A stretch of DNA of 64,000 nucleotides from Pandoraea faecigallinarum (GTDB lineage: Bacteria; Pseudomonadota; Gammaproteobacteria; Burkholderiales; Burkholderiaceae), in the NCBI RefSeq assembly GCF_001029105.3, contig NZ_CP011807.3, forward strand, positions 1,612,001 through 1,676,000. The letters are read 5' to 3'. Shown here in pieces: positions 1 through 7,896 of the stretch. How positions within the stretch are numbered: position 1 is the stretch's first letter; the number at the start of each line of letters is the position of its first letter. The notes below the pieces were generated by a model that was given only the letters and a program-made list of their open reading frames with translations, made no database searches and had not been told where the DNA came from. The position numbers and the translations under genes were made by a program.

Positions 1-654
1 GCCCGTCTGCCCACCGTCAATCTCGATTTCGAACGCCCGGACCCGGCGCTTGTCGCGCGCGTGGCGGCCCTGCCCGTCGCTACGCTGCACGAGGCGGCGG
101 GCAAGGTCGGCGCGCTGCCTGCCGCCATCAAACCGATGGCCCCGTCGTTTCACGTGTGCGGTCCGGCGCTGACCGTGGACGCGCCGCCGGGCGACAACCT
201 CTGGCTGCATCGCGCACTGGCGTTGGCCAGCGCGGGCGATGTGCTGGTCGTGCGTGTCGCCGGGCATTACGACGCGGGCTACTGGGGCGAAGTGATGTCG
301 ACCATGGGGCGCGCGCGCAAGCTCGGTGGCCTTGTGATCGACGGCTGCGTACGCGACGGGGCCATTCTGGAGCGCTTCGGCTTTCCCGTCTTCGCGCGCG
401 GGTTGTGCATTCGCGGCACGGGTAAGGATTTCGACGCGCGAGGGTGGATCGGCTATCCGGTGCGTATGGAGGATATCGTCATTGCACCGGGCGACCTCGT
501 GGTGGGGGATGCCGACGGTGTCGTGGTGCTACCCCAGGCGTCGCTCGAGACCGTGGTGGGGGCCGCTCACGAGCGCGAGGCGAAGGAGGCCGAGATCATC
601 CGGCGTCTCGAAGCCGGTGAGGCGTCGCTCGACATCTACGGCTGGAATCGCTGA
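1..654 (+). CDS. RraA-family aldolase (HMG/CHA aldolase-like), 5' end outside window
   Basis: The reading frame is open from base 1, so the start codon lies to the left. The product matches the RraA / 4-hydroxy-4-methyl-2-oxoglutarate (HMG) aldolase fold: a Gly-rich loop around 280-330, then the IDGCVRDG motif at about 340-360. In this family the Arg and Asp of that motif bind substrate oxyanion and the divalent metal. Such aldolases split HMG into two pyruvates or carboxy-hydroxy-oxoadipate into pyruvate and oxaloacetate, the last step of 4,5-type meta-cleavage pathways. That fits the ring-opening genes 3-9 kb downstream. A GTG at 61 is in frame, but the conserved sequence upstream of it argues against it as the start. 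Alternative: the RraA regulator of RNase E, unlikely here. Confidence 0.8.
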   Translation, partial: ARLPTVNLDFERPDPALVARVAALPVATLHEAAGKVGALPAAIKPMAPSFHVCGPALTVDAPPGDNLWLHRALALASAGDVLVVRVAGHYDAGYWGEVMSTMGRARKLGGLVIDGCVRDGAILERFGFPVFARGLCIRGTGKDFDARGWIGYPVRMEDIVIAPGDLVVGDADGVVVLPQASLETVVGAAHEREAKEAEIIRRLEAGEASLDIYGWNR

Positions 655-750
655 GGCGGTAGGCGCACAGGCGGGTAGCGGCGGCGCTTCGCGCGTTGTC
701 GCACCCGATATGAGGTAGTGCTGGTCCGCTTGGGGGTGGGCCGGTTTTAC

Positions 751-781
751 GAACCGCGTCGGGGGACGCGGTTCTTTTTTT
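751..781 (+). terminator. Intrinsic terminator after the RraA-family gene
   Basis: A perfect 10-bp stem (GAACCGCGTC / GACGCGGTTC) with a GGGG loop is followed directly by seven T residues. It ends the rightward aldolase transcript and separates it from the leftward GntR gene. Confidence 0.9.
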
Positions 782-800
782 GCCCGGCCCGTTCCGGATA

Positions 801-1538
801 TCAGCGTTTGGCGGCGGCATCGCGCGCCGCGAGATACTTCTCGCGCAGCACCGTGAGGTTCTGCGAGACCACCTGACGAGCGGCCTCGTCGTTACGCGCG
901 CGAATCGCGTTGAGCAGCTCTTGATGGCGCTTGATGACGCCTTTGGCGACCGTCTCGGTGGTGTACGGCGTGAGCGAGCGATACAGCACGTGCACGATGG
1001 CCTGCATCATCGCTTCGAGGAAGTGGTTGTGCGAAGCGTGCGCGACGGCGTTGCGAAACGTCATCGACGCCTGCGTGAACTCGTGCTGCGTGCCCACCAG
1101 CGCCTGGGCGTTCTCCAACGCCAATTCGAGCGCTTCGATGTCTTGCGCCGTGGCGGCCTGCGCGGCGAGTCCCGCGACGGCGACTTCTATGGTGAACTGC
1201 GCGTCGAAGATTTCCTCGGCCGACATGCCCACCAGCTTGAGCTGAATCGCCAGCGCTTCGGAGAAGAGCGCCGGATTTCCCTGGGCGATGCGCGCTCCGC
1301 CGCCAGCGCCCGTGCGGATATCGACGACTCCCAGCGCTTGCAGACGGCCCAACGCCTCGCGAATCGGCAGACGGCTCACGCCGAACTGCGTTGCCAGGTC
1401 GTTTTCCGAACCGAGGAAATCACCCGGGGCGAAGTGCCCGTCGAGCAATGCCTCCTTGATCTGACGCTCGACACGCATGGCGGTCGATTCGGCGCGGCCG
1501 AGTTTCCAGACGGGTGTTTCTGCTTTTTCTCGTGGCAT
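801..1538 (-). CDS. GntR-family regulator, FadR/FCD subfamily
   Basis: A 245-residue protein with an N-terminal winged helix (about residues 25-85, recognition segment VSRLPIREALGRL) and a C-terminal all-helical FCD domain. Metal-ligand candidates of FCD proteins (Asp in the first helix, His in the HASHNH stretch) are visible. FCD regulators usually repress catabolic operons and release DNA on binding a carboxylic acid. It lies beside the aromatic gene cluster, and two copies of a CATACAGTATG palindrome occur in the divergent promoter region near 2.9 kb. It is the obvious candidate to bind them, but this is inference. The sequence before its own start has only a weak resemblance to that site. 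Confidence 0.88.
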   Translation of the reverse strand: MPREKAETPVWKLGRAESTAMRVERQIKEALLDGHFAPGDFLGSENDLATQFGVSRLPIREALGRLQALGVVDIRTGAGGGARIAQGNPALFSEALAIQLKLVGMSAEEIFDAQFTIEVAVAGLAAQAATAQDIEALELALENAQALVGTQHEFTQASMTFRNAVAHASHNHFLEAMMQAIVHVLYRSLTPYTTETVAKGVIKRHQELLNAIRARNDEAARQVVSQNLTVLREKYLAARDAAAKR

Positions 1539-1587
1539 GGGATTCCTGGTCGTTTTGTCGGCAACAAGATACTACATTGCGCATAGC

Positions 1588-2751
1588 CTATGTCGGTACG
1601 CGTTGCGCTTCGGTCAGATGCCCCAGCAGGGCCTCGCGTGACACGTTGCGCGTGATGAAGACGAAGCGTGAGCGCCGTTCGTTATTGGCGGCGCCAGCAC
1701 GCGCCGGCCATGTTGGCAGCACCTCGGGCGGATGCAGACGATGTTGCACGCCATGCACGACGACCGGGCCGGTTTCGCCCGATACGTCGACCAATCCCTT
1801 CAGTCGCAGCAGGCCGTCGCCGTGATGGAACGCAACGGCGCCAAGCCATCCGCTCAGTACGTCCCATTCGATGGGTGTCTCCAGTGTGATGCAATGGGCC
1901 GCGACGTCCCCGCGATGCGGCGCATCGCCGCCGGGCAATAGCTTGAGCGGTGTGCCATCGGCGCAATCGGCGCATCCTTGCATGCCATGCATGCCACATA
2001 CGGATCGATAGCGCGGCAACGCGGTGCCGTGCCAGCGCAGCGTCGCGTTCGCCACGCTATCGGCCTCATGCATGCCGAGGCCAAGAACCTCCGATGGTGC
2101 GATGCGGCCGTGTTCGCACAGGTGCTGGGAGGCGGCCGGATTTCGCTGCGTGAGCGCCGCGCGAAGCGTGTCGAGTGCGTCGTCGTCGACGAGATCCGCC
2201 TTCGTGATGAGCAACCGGTCGGCCAGCAGTACCTGACGCTCGGCTTCCGGTTGCTCCCCAAGCTGGGACATCGCGTGCGCGGCGTCCACCGTCACGATGA
2301 CCGCATCGAGCACGAAGCGCTTCGATAGCGCCGGGTCGCCCAGCAATGTCGCCACGACGGCGCTGGGGTCCGCCAGGCCGCTGGTCTCGACCACGACGCG
2401 CGAGAACGGCGCGACACCGCCACCGGCGAGCCGCGCATGCAGGGTCAATAACGTCTCGCTCAACTCGTCGCGCACGGCACAGCATACGCAGCCGCTATCG
2501 AGCAGCACGGTATGGGCGTCGAGCGTCTCGACGAGCAAATGATCCAGTCCCACTTCGCCGAACTCGTTGACGATCACCGCGGTGTCGCTCATGCCGGGGT
2601 GCGCGAGCAACGCCCGCAACAGCGTGGTTTTGCCGCTTCCGAGAAAGCCGGTGAGAAGCGTGACCGGCAGGCGCGTGCCGGTGGCGGATAGGGGCGCGCC
2701 GGTACGGGGTGATGACGATGAGTCGGGTAGGAAATCGGAGGTTCGGAACAT
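1588..2751 (-). CDS. CobW/G3E-family GTPase (metallochaperone-like)
   Basis: Walker A GFLGSGKT, the GCVCC metal-binding motif typical of CobW/YeiR/ZNG1 proteins, a TKADL guanine-recognition motif and a C-terminal CobW_C domain define a 387-residue G3E GTPase. G3E members deliver or insert metals (Zn, Co, Ni, Fe) using GTP. I start at 2751 (MFRTSDF); the open frame reaches 2832 but that would run through the operator. An unusual Cys-rich insert (MHGMQGCADCADG) near residue 245 may add a metal site. It is transcribed away from a Rieske/extradiol gene cluster from a shared control region, so a role in metal supply to these iron enzymes is possible but unproven. The partner enzyme cannot be named. 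Confidence 0.85.
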   Translation of the reverse strand: MFRTSDFLPDSSSSPRTGAPLSATGTRLPVTLLTGFLGSGKTTLLRALLAHPGMSDTAVIVNEFGEVGLDHLLVETLDAHTVLLDSGCVCCAVRDELSETLLTLHARLAGGGVAPFSRVVVETSGLADPSAVVATLLGDPALSKRFVLDAVIVTVDAAHAMSQLGEQPEAERQVLLADRLLITKADLVDDDALDTLRAALTQRNPAASQHLCEHGRIAPSEVLGLGMHEADSVANATLRWHGTALPRYRSVCGMHGMQGCADCADGTPLKLLPGGDAPHRGDVAAHCITLETPIEWDVLSGWLGAVAFHHGDGLLRLKGLVDVSGETGPVVVHGVQHRLHPPEVLPTWPARAGAANNERRSRFVFITRNVSREALLGHLTEAQRVPT

Positions 2752-2829
2752 GGTCGTCGCAGCGTAGGGCACGTTCTGCCGGGAGACTTTGACGCGGATC
2801 AAGCAGGAGATGCGTCGAAGTATACTGCG

Positions 2830-2861
2830 CATACAGTATGTTTGTAATCGTATCCCGTCAA
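2830..2861 (-). promoter_or_regulatory. Promoter plus operator for the CobW gene
   Basis: On the minus strand TTGACG (2861-2856) is followed after exactly 17 bp by TACTGT (2838-2833), a plausible sigma70 promoter. The -10 lies inside the palindrome CATACAGTATG (2830-2840). An outer arm ATACTG at about 2822-2827 extends the symmetry. A repressor on this site would block polymerase directly. Confidence 0.6.
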
Positions 2862-2961
2862 TAGGCGAAACCGCCTAAATTCGCGGCTTGCGAGAGGTTG
2901 CCGGGCAACGGCAGGGGCATCGAGAGCCCCCGGGGAATGGCAAATGGCATGACAAAGGGCG

Positions 2962-2994
2962 TTGACATGTCGATATAACACGCATACAGTATGC
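2962..2994 (+). promoter_or_regulatory. Promoter plus operator for the ring-hydroxylation operon
   Basis: TTGACA at 2962-2967 is a consensus -35; 17 bp later TACAGT (2985-2990) serves as -10. The -10 is embedded in the 13-bp palindrome GCATAC-A-GTATGC (2982-2994), the second copy of the site at 2830-2840. The arrangement mirrors the divergent promoter and predicts joint repression, most simply by the nearby GntR protein. Confidence 0.65.
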
Positions 2995-3049
2995 GCAAAT
3001 GCACTGTTTGAAACGGTGCGCATCCCACAAAAAACGGACGGAGACATCC

Positions 3050-4429
3050 ATGCTCAGCGAGGCAAAGAACCAGTTGTTGACGCAGGTCGGGCCAGGCACG
3101 CCGATGGGCGATTTGCTGCGGCGTTACTGGCATCCGATCGGCGCTGAGAGCGAATTCGACGACATCTCGGTACGCCCGGCGCGGCTGTTCGGCGAAGACC
3201 TTGTGCTCTATAAGGACCTGTCGGGGAACTATGGGCTGGTGGACCGCCAATGCCCGCACCGTCGCGCGGATCTGGCCTTCGGCTTCGTGGAGAAGTGCGG
3301 GTTGCGTTGCAACTATCACGGCTGGCTGTACGACGAGAAGGGGCAATGCACGGAGCAGCCGTATGAGGACATCGCCAACCCGCAGGCGGGGCTCAAGGAT
3401 CGCATCAAGATCAAGTCGTACCCGGTGCAGGTCAAGGCTGGAATGATCTGGGCCTACATGGGGCCGCTGCCCGCACCGCTGGTGCCGACTTGGGAGCCCT
3501 TCACGTGGGCCAACGGCTTCCGTCAGGTCGTGATCTCGGAAGTGCCCTGCAACTGGTTCCAGTGCCAGGAAAACTCCATCGATCCCGTGCATTTCGAATG
3601 GATGCATTCGAACTGGAGCGTCCGGTTGCGCGGCGACACCGGTCCGTACGCTCCAACGCACACGAAGCTCGGCTTCGAGGAGTTCGAGTACGGCCTGGTG
3701 TACAAGCGGGTTCGGGAAGATACCGACGAGACGCATCCGCTGTGGGCGGTCGGTCGTCTGGCGCTGTGGCCGAACGTCTTCTGTCTGGGCGACCATTTCG
3801 AATGGCGCGTGCCCATCGACGACGAAAACACGCTGTCGATCACTTGGGCCTTCAACCGCGTGCCACGCGAGCGCGAGCCGTATGTGCAGGAAAAGATCCC
3901 GGCGTGGTACGGCCCGGTCAAGGACGAGGCGACGGGCCAGTGGATCTCCAGCCACGTGATGAATCAGGACTTCGTGGCATGGGTCGGGCAGGGGCGCATT
4001 GCCGACCGAACGAAGGAGAATCTCGGTGCGAGCGACCGGGGTATCGCGATGTTGCGTCGACACTTCTTCGACGAACTCGATGCTGTCGCGCAAGGCCGCG
4101 ATCCGAAAGGACTGGTACGCGACGCCGCCAGGAACGCATGCATCGAACTGCCGGTTGCCGCACGCCGCCTGTTCGTCGACGGACTCACGCGCGAGGAGCT
4201 CAAGGCGCACCCGATCATCGGCAAGCATCTCAAGGAGTACGCATTTCAGGCCGGGCAGCCCGAGGCGGTCAAGCGCCAGTTTCACGAGGCGATGGGCGTG
4301 CGCATCGACGCGCAGGGCAACGTGGTCGATGCCGATCCGGCGGGGCAGCACAACGTGCCGCACGTGCCGCACGCGCCGGGCCGACAGACATACCCGATCC
4401 ATCCGGTCCGGGATGAGCGCCATGACTAA
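3050..4429 (+). CDS. Rieske non-heme iron oxygenase, alpha subunit (O-demethylase/phthalate-dioxygenase type)
   Basis: A 459-residue oxygenase. The Rieske centre ligands are C68-x-H70 and C87-x2-H90. The mononuclear iron site is D178, H181 and H186 in the DPVHFEWMH segment. The N-terminal LLTQVGPGTPMGDLLRRYW signature is typical of the phthalate dioxygenase / LigXa-type single-component alpha subunits, which hydroxylate or O-demethylate aromatic acids using electrons from a separate reductase, encoded here at 7897. I chose ATG 3050, 7 bp after GGACGGAG; earlier in-frame codons overlap the promoter. It is the first gene of the rightward operon and overlaps the next gene by 8 bp. Substrate unknown; a methoxylated lignin acid is my preferred guess from the neighbours. 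Confidence 0.88.
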   Translation: MLSEAKNQLLTQVGPGTPMGDLLRRYWHPIGAESEFDDISVRPARLFGEDLVLYKDLSGNYGLVDRQCPHRRADLAFGFVEKCGLRCNYHGWLYDEKGQCTEQPYEDIANPQAGLKDRIKIKSYPVQVKAGMIWAYMGPLPAPLVPTWEPFTWANGFRQVVISEVPCNWFQCQENSIDPVHFEWMHSNWSVRLRGDTGPYAPTHTKLGFEEFEYGLVYKRVREDTDETHPLWAVGRLALWPNVFCLGDHFEWRVPIDDENTLSITWAFNRVPREREPYVQEKIPAWYGPVKDEATGQWISSHVMNQDFVAWVGQGRIADRTKENLGASDRGIAMLRRHFFDELDAVAQGRDPKGLVRDAARNACIELPVAARRLFVDGLTREELKAHPIIGKHLKEYAFQAGQPEAVKRQFHEAMGVRIDAQGNVVDADPAGQHNVPHVPHAPGRQTYPIHPVRDERHD

Positions 4430-5444
4430 GATCGTGCTGGCCATGGGGACGTCCCACGGGCCGATGCTCTCCACGCCGCCTGCCGACTGGGATCTGCGCG
4501 TGCGCGCCGACCGCGCCGAGCCAGCGCATCCGTTTCGCGGCCGGACCTACGACTTCGAGGCGCTGATGGCGCTGCGCGCGAGCGAAGGCCTCGAAGCACA
4601 GGTCGCGCTCGCGGCGCGCGAGGCGCATGCGGCGCGCTGTCATGCGGCGCTCGAAGTGCTTGCGCAGGCATTGCACGACGCGGCGCCCGACGTCGTCGTG
4701 ATCGTCGGTAACGATCAGCGCGAAGTTTTCGGGCCGGCGATTACACCGGCGCTGTGGCTCTACGGTGGCGAGTCGGTCTTCGACGAACCGGTGAGCGCGG
4801 CACGGCTGGCGAAGATGCCGCCCGGCATCTCGATCTCGTCGGCGGCGATCAAGCCGGAGGCGCGCACCGAATACCCGGCCCACGCCGCGCTCGCGCGGCA
4901 TCTCGCCACGGCATTCACCGACCGGGGCCACGACATCACGTTCTCGACCGAAGTCCCGCAACGTGGCAACGACGGCCCGACCGGCATGCCGCACGCGTTC
5001 GGTTTCGTCTATCAACGGCTCATGCATGGCCGTGTGCCACCGCATGTGCCGATCATGCTCAACACGTTCTATGCGCCGAATCAGCCGCGCGCCACGCGTT
5101 GCGTCGACCTCGGGCTCGCATTGCGCGACGCCCTGAGCGCGTGGCCGCAGGAGGTTCGTGTGGCACTGATCGCCTCCGGCGGGCTGAGCCATTTCGTTAT
5201 CGACGAAGCCTTCGACCGGGCGTTGCTCGACGCGATGGCGCGCGCCGATAACGCGTATTTGCGCGGCATCGACGAGGCGCTGCTGCAATCAGGCACTTCG
5301 GAAGTGAAGAACTGGCTGCCCGTCATTGCCGCGGCGAATGCCGAAGCGATGACGATGCAACTGGTCGACTACGTGCCGTGCTACCGCTCGGCGGCCGGCA
5401 CCGGCAATGCCATGGGCTTCGTGCTCTGGCACCCGTCCAACTGA
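4422..5444 (+). CDS. Extradiol ring-cleavage dioxygenase, LigB superfamily (LigZ/DesB/gallate-dioxygenase-like)
   Basis: A 340-residue protein of the class III (LigB-type) extradiol dioxygenases. Visible marks are the N-terminal TSHGPML with an iron-ligand His (residue 12), the VVIVGNDQREVF strand and the SGGLSHF motif near residue 252. The family opens catechol-type rings next to a hydroxyl using Fe(II). The start overlaps the oxygenase stop (ATGACTAA), suggesting translational coupling; an in-frame ATG at 4413 is possible but lacks a ribosome site. Genes for a LigY/LigJ-like amidohydrolase and an RraA aldolase nearby suit cleavage of gallate, protocatechuate or a hydroxylated biphenyl acid. 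The exact substrate cannot be read from sequence. Confidence 0.82.
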   Translation: MTKIVLAMGTSHGPMLSTPPADWDLRVRADRAEPAHPFRGRTYDFEALMALRASEGLEAQVALAAREAHAARCHAALEVLAQALHDAAPDVVVIVGNDQREVFGPAITPALWLYGGESVFDEPVSAARLAKMPPGISISSAAIKPEARTEYPAHAALARHLATAFTDRGHDITFSTEVPQRGNDGPTGMPHAFGFVYQRLMHGRVPPHVPIMLNTFYAPNQPRATRCVDLGLALRDALSAWPQEVRVALIASGGLSHFVIDEAFDRALLDAMARADNAYLRGIDEALLQSGTSEVKNWLPVIAAANAEAMTMQLVDYVPCYRSAAGTGNAMGFVLWHPSN

Positions 5445-5507
5445 GGCCATCCGCCGCGCACACCCCGCGCAGGGTGATGCGCCGGCCCCACCTGCAAGGA
5501 GGCAGGC

Positions 5508-6785
5508 ATGCTTTCGAGGCAAGACAACGAAACCCTCACACGGGTCGGACCCGGCACGCCCATGGGCGAACTGTTCCGCCGCTTCTGGCTGCCCGCGTTG
5601 CTCTCCGAGGAGATCGCCGAGCGCGACGGCGCACCCGTGCGTTTGCGTCTGTTGTGCGAGGACCTCGTCGCGTTTCGCGATACCGAAGGGCGCGTGGGCA
5701 TCGTGGACGCCTACTGCGCGCACCGCCGCGCCGGGCTCTTCTTCGGTCGAAACGAAGACTGCGGCCTGCGTTGCGTCTATCACGGCTGGAAGTTCGACGT
5801 GAACGGACAGTGCGTCGAGATGCCATCCGAGCCGCACGAGAATCCGCAAACGCACAATGTACGCATCAAGGCGTATCTCACGGCCGAGCGCAACGGTGTG
5901 GTGTGGGTGTACATGGGGCCGCGCGAGTCGGTGCCCGCGCTGCCGGACTTCGAATGGTCGCGACTGCCCGCGCGTCAGCACACGGCGACCAAGCGTATGC
6001 AATCGTGCAACTGGGCGCAGGCCGTCGAAGGCGGCATCGATTCGAGCCACATTTCGTTCCTGCACAGTCGCACGGCGCCGGTGGCGGGCGCCCCGAGCAA
6101 TCCCTATCACGCGTCCGACCGTCATCCGGTATTCGAGGTGAGCGACGCCGGGCACGGCCTCGTGATCGCCGCGCGCCGCCATGCCGAGCCCGGCACGTAC
6201 TACTGGCGCGTGACGCAGTTCCTGCTGCCTTGCTACACGATGATTCCGCCCGTGGGGAATTTCGCCGAATCCAGTCAGGAGCCGTATGACGGCCATGCAT
6301 GGGTGCCCATCGATGACGAGACCACCTGGACGTGGTCGTTCAGCGCGAGTCCCGCACGCGCGTATCGCGACGAGGAGATCGCGTTTCGCGGGGGACGCGA
6401 GGGCTTCTGGGGACCGGTCGGCGAGGACTACCGGCCGTTGCTGCACCGGGGTAACGACTATGGCATCGACCGGGCGCGCCAGCGCACTTCCAACTTCACC
6501 GGTATCGAGGGCATCCCGAATCAGGATGCCGCCGTGCAGGAAAGCATGGGCCCCATCGTGGACCGCTCGCAGGAACGGCTCGGTGCGTCGGACCGCGGCA
6601 TCGTGCGCTTTCGCCGGCTGATGCTGGGGCTGGCGCGCGATCTTGCGCAGGGGCAGGTGCCCGCCTGCGCGACGGACGGCACGCTCTACAACGTGCGCCC
6701 CGCGTCGATGTTGCTGCCGCAGGGTGTGCCCGTGCTCGACGGTGCGGCAGCGCTGCTGCGCGGCGCATCGGCGCCGGCGTCATGA
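5508..6785 (+). CDS. Second Rieske non-heme iron oxygenase, alpha subunit
   Basis: A 425-residue paralogue of the oxygenase at 3050. Rieske ligands are C70-x-H72 and C89-x2-H92; the mononuclear iron triad is D178, H181, H186 (GIDSSHISFLH), the same residue numbers as in the first oxygenase. A strong AGGAGG precedes ATG 5508. N-terminal TRVGPGTPMGELFRRFW again marks the phthalate/LigXa-type family. Having two alpha subunits with one reductase suggests two successive demethylation or hydroxylation steps, or two related substrates. The pair is clearly divergent in sequence, so not a recent duplication. Confidence 0.88.
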   Translation: MLSRQDNETLTRVGPGTPMGELFRRFWLPALLSEEIAERDGAPVRLRLLCEDLVAFRDTEGRVGIVDAYCAHRRAGLFFGRNEDCGLRCVYHGWKFDVNGQCVEMPSEPHENPQTHNVRIKAYLTAERNGVVWVYMGPRESVPALPDFEWSRLPARQHTATKRMQSCNWAQAVEGGIDSSHISFLHSRTAPVAGAPSNPYHASDRHPVFEVSDAGHGLVIAARRHAEPGTYYWRVTQFLLPCYTMIPPVGNFAESSQEPYDGHAWVPIDDETTWTWSFSASPARAYRDEEIAFRGGREGFWGPVGEDYRPLLHRGNDYGIDRARQRTSNFTGIEGIPNQDAAVQESMGPIVDRSQERLGASDRGIVRFRRLMLGLARDLAQGQVPACATDGTLYNVRPASMLLPQGVPVLDGAAALLRGASAPAS

Positions 6786-6858
6786 CGACGCGTCGCGAAA
6801 CGCGTTTCCGTTTTCACTTCCATTGCAAAACCGCCTCAACCTGATACCGGAGTTCAGC

Positions 6859-7878
6859 ATGATCATCGATTGCCATGCCCACGTAAGCGCACCGACCGAA
6901 CTGTGGGCCTACAAGGCCAGCCTGCTGGCGAGCCGCGGCTCGCACGGGCGCGGGCGCATCAATGTGTCCGACGACGAGATCCGCGCCGCCGCCAACCGTG
7001 CGGAAACCTGGCCGAAGGGCCATCTCGATTACATCCGCGATCACGGCACCGACCTGCAACTGGTCTCGCCGCGCCCGTTCCAGTTGATGCAGTCGGAGAA
7101 GCCCGCGAAGCTGGTGCACTGGTTCACCGAAGAGTGCAACAACATCATCTATCGCCAGACGCAACTGTTTCCCCAAACGTTTGCGGGGGTCGCGGGTCTG
7201 CCGCAAACGGCGGGGGACCCGATCGAACAGGCGTTGCCCGAGCTTGAGCGGTGCATCAACGAACTGGGCTTCGCGGGGTGTCTGCTCAATCCCGATCCGT
7301 TCGAGAACGGCATTGCCGAGGCCCCGCCGCTGGGCGACCGTTACTGGTATCCGCTGTACGAAAAGCTGTGCGAGCTGGATGTGCCCGCGCACATCCACGG
7401 CACCGGCTCTCGCTCCGAGCGCGTGCCGTACTCGCTGCACTTCATCAACGAGGAAACGATTGCCGTGTTCGGTCTGGTGAACTCGGACGTTTTCAAGGAC
7501 TTCCCGAACCTGAAGATCGTCGTCAGCCACGGCGGAGGCGCCGTGCCTTACCAGATCGGCCGCTTCGATGCTCCGACGCTGCGCCGCCCGAACGGTCAGC
7601 GGTTTTCGGAGCGTCTGCGCAATCTGTACTTCGATACCGTGCTGTATACCGAAGAGGCGCTGTCGCTGCTGATCAAGACCGTCGGGGTCGACCGCTGCCT
7701 GTTCGGCACGGAATGCCCGGGGGTCGGCTCGGCCGTCAATCCGGCGACGGGCCGCTCGATGGACGACGTACGCTCGCTCATCGACAACCTCGACTGGCTG
7801 AGCGCAGACGATCGTCGCAAGATCTTCGAAGACAACGCGCGTCACGTCTTCCGTCTGCCCGCCAAGGTGGCGGCATAA
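6859..7878 (+). CDS. Amidohydrolase-2 family enzyme, LigY/LigJ-like (meta-cleavage product hydrolase or oxalomesaconate hydratase)
   Basis: A 339-residue TIM-barrel metal enzyme. Probable Zn ligands are H6 and H8 (DCHAH), H178 (AHIHG), catalytic H224 (SHGGGA) and E285 in FGTECPG. Most amidohydrolase-2 members have Asp at the last position; I recall that LigY, which hydrolyses the ring-opened product of a lignin biphenyl acid, has Glu there, so I lean to LigY over LigJ (4-oxalomesaconate hydratase). Both roles suit a gene placed directly after ring hydroxylation and cleavage functions. Start ATG 6859 follows CCGGAG; the longer open frame upstream overlaps the previous gene and is not coding. 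Confident in superfamily, moderate in reaction. Confidence 0.78.
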   Translation: MIIDCHAHVSAPTELWAYKASLLASRGSHGRGRINVSDDEIRAAANRAETWPKGHLDYIRDHGTDLQLVSPRPFQLMQSEKPAKLVHWFTEECNNIIYRQTQLFPQTFAGVAGLPQTAGDPIEQALPELERCINELGFAGCLLNPDPFENGIAEAPPLGDRYWYPLYEKLCELDVPAHIHGTGSRSERVPYSLHFINEETIAVFGLVNSDVFKDFPNLKIVVSHGGGAVPYQIGRFDAPTLRRPNGQRFSERLRNLYFDTVLYTEEALSLLIKTVGVDRCLFGTECPGVGSAVNPATGRSMDDVRSLIDNLDWLSADDRRKIFEDNARHVFRLPAKVAA

Positions 7879-7896
7879 CCGGTTGCGGGCGACGCC

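Noticed and set aside
2858..4474. A 538-codon open frame on the minus strand opposite the first Rieske oxygenase
   Set aside because: It mirrors a well-supported enzyme gene. Long antisense frames are common in GC-rich DNA, and the translation has no family features and is His/Arg/Asp-rich.
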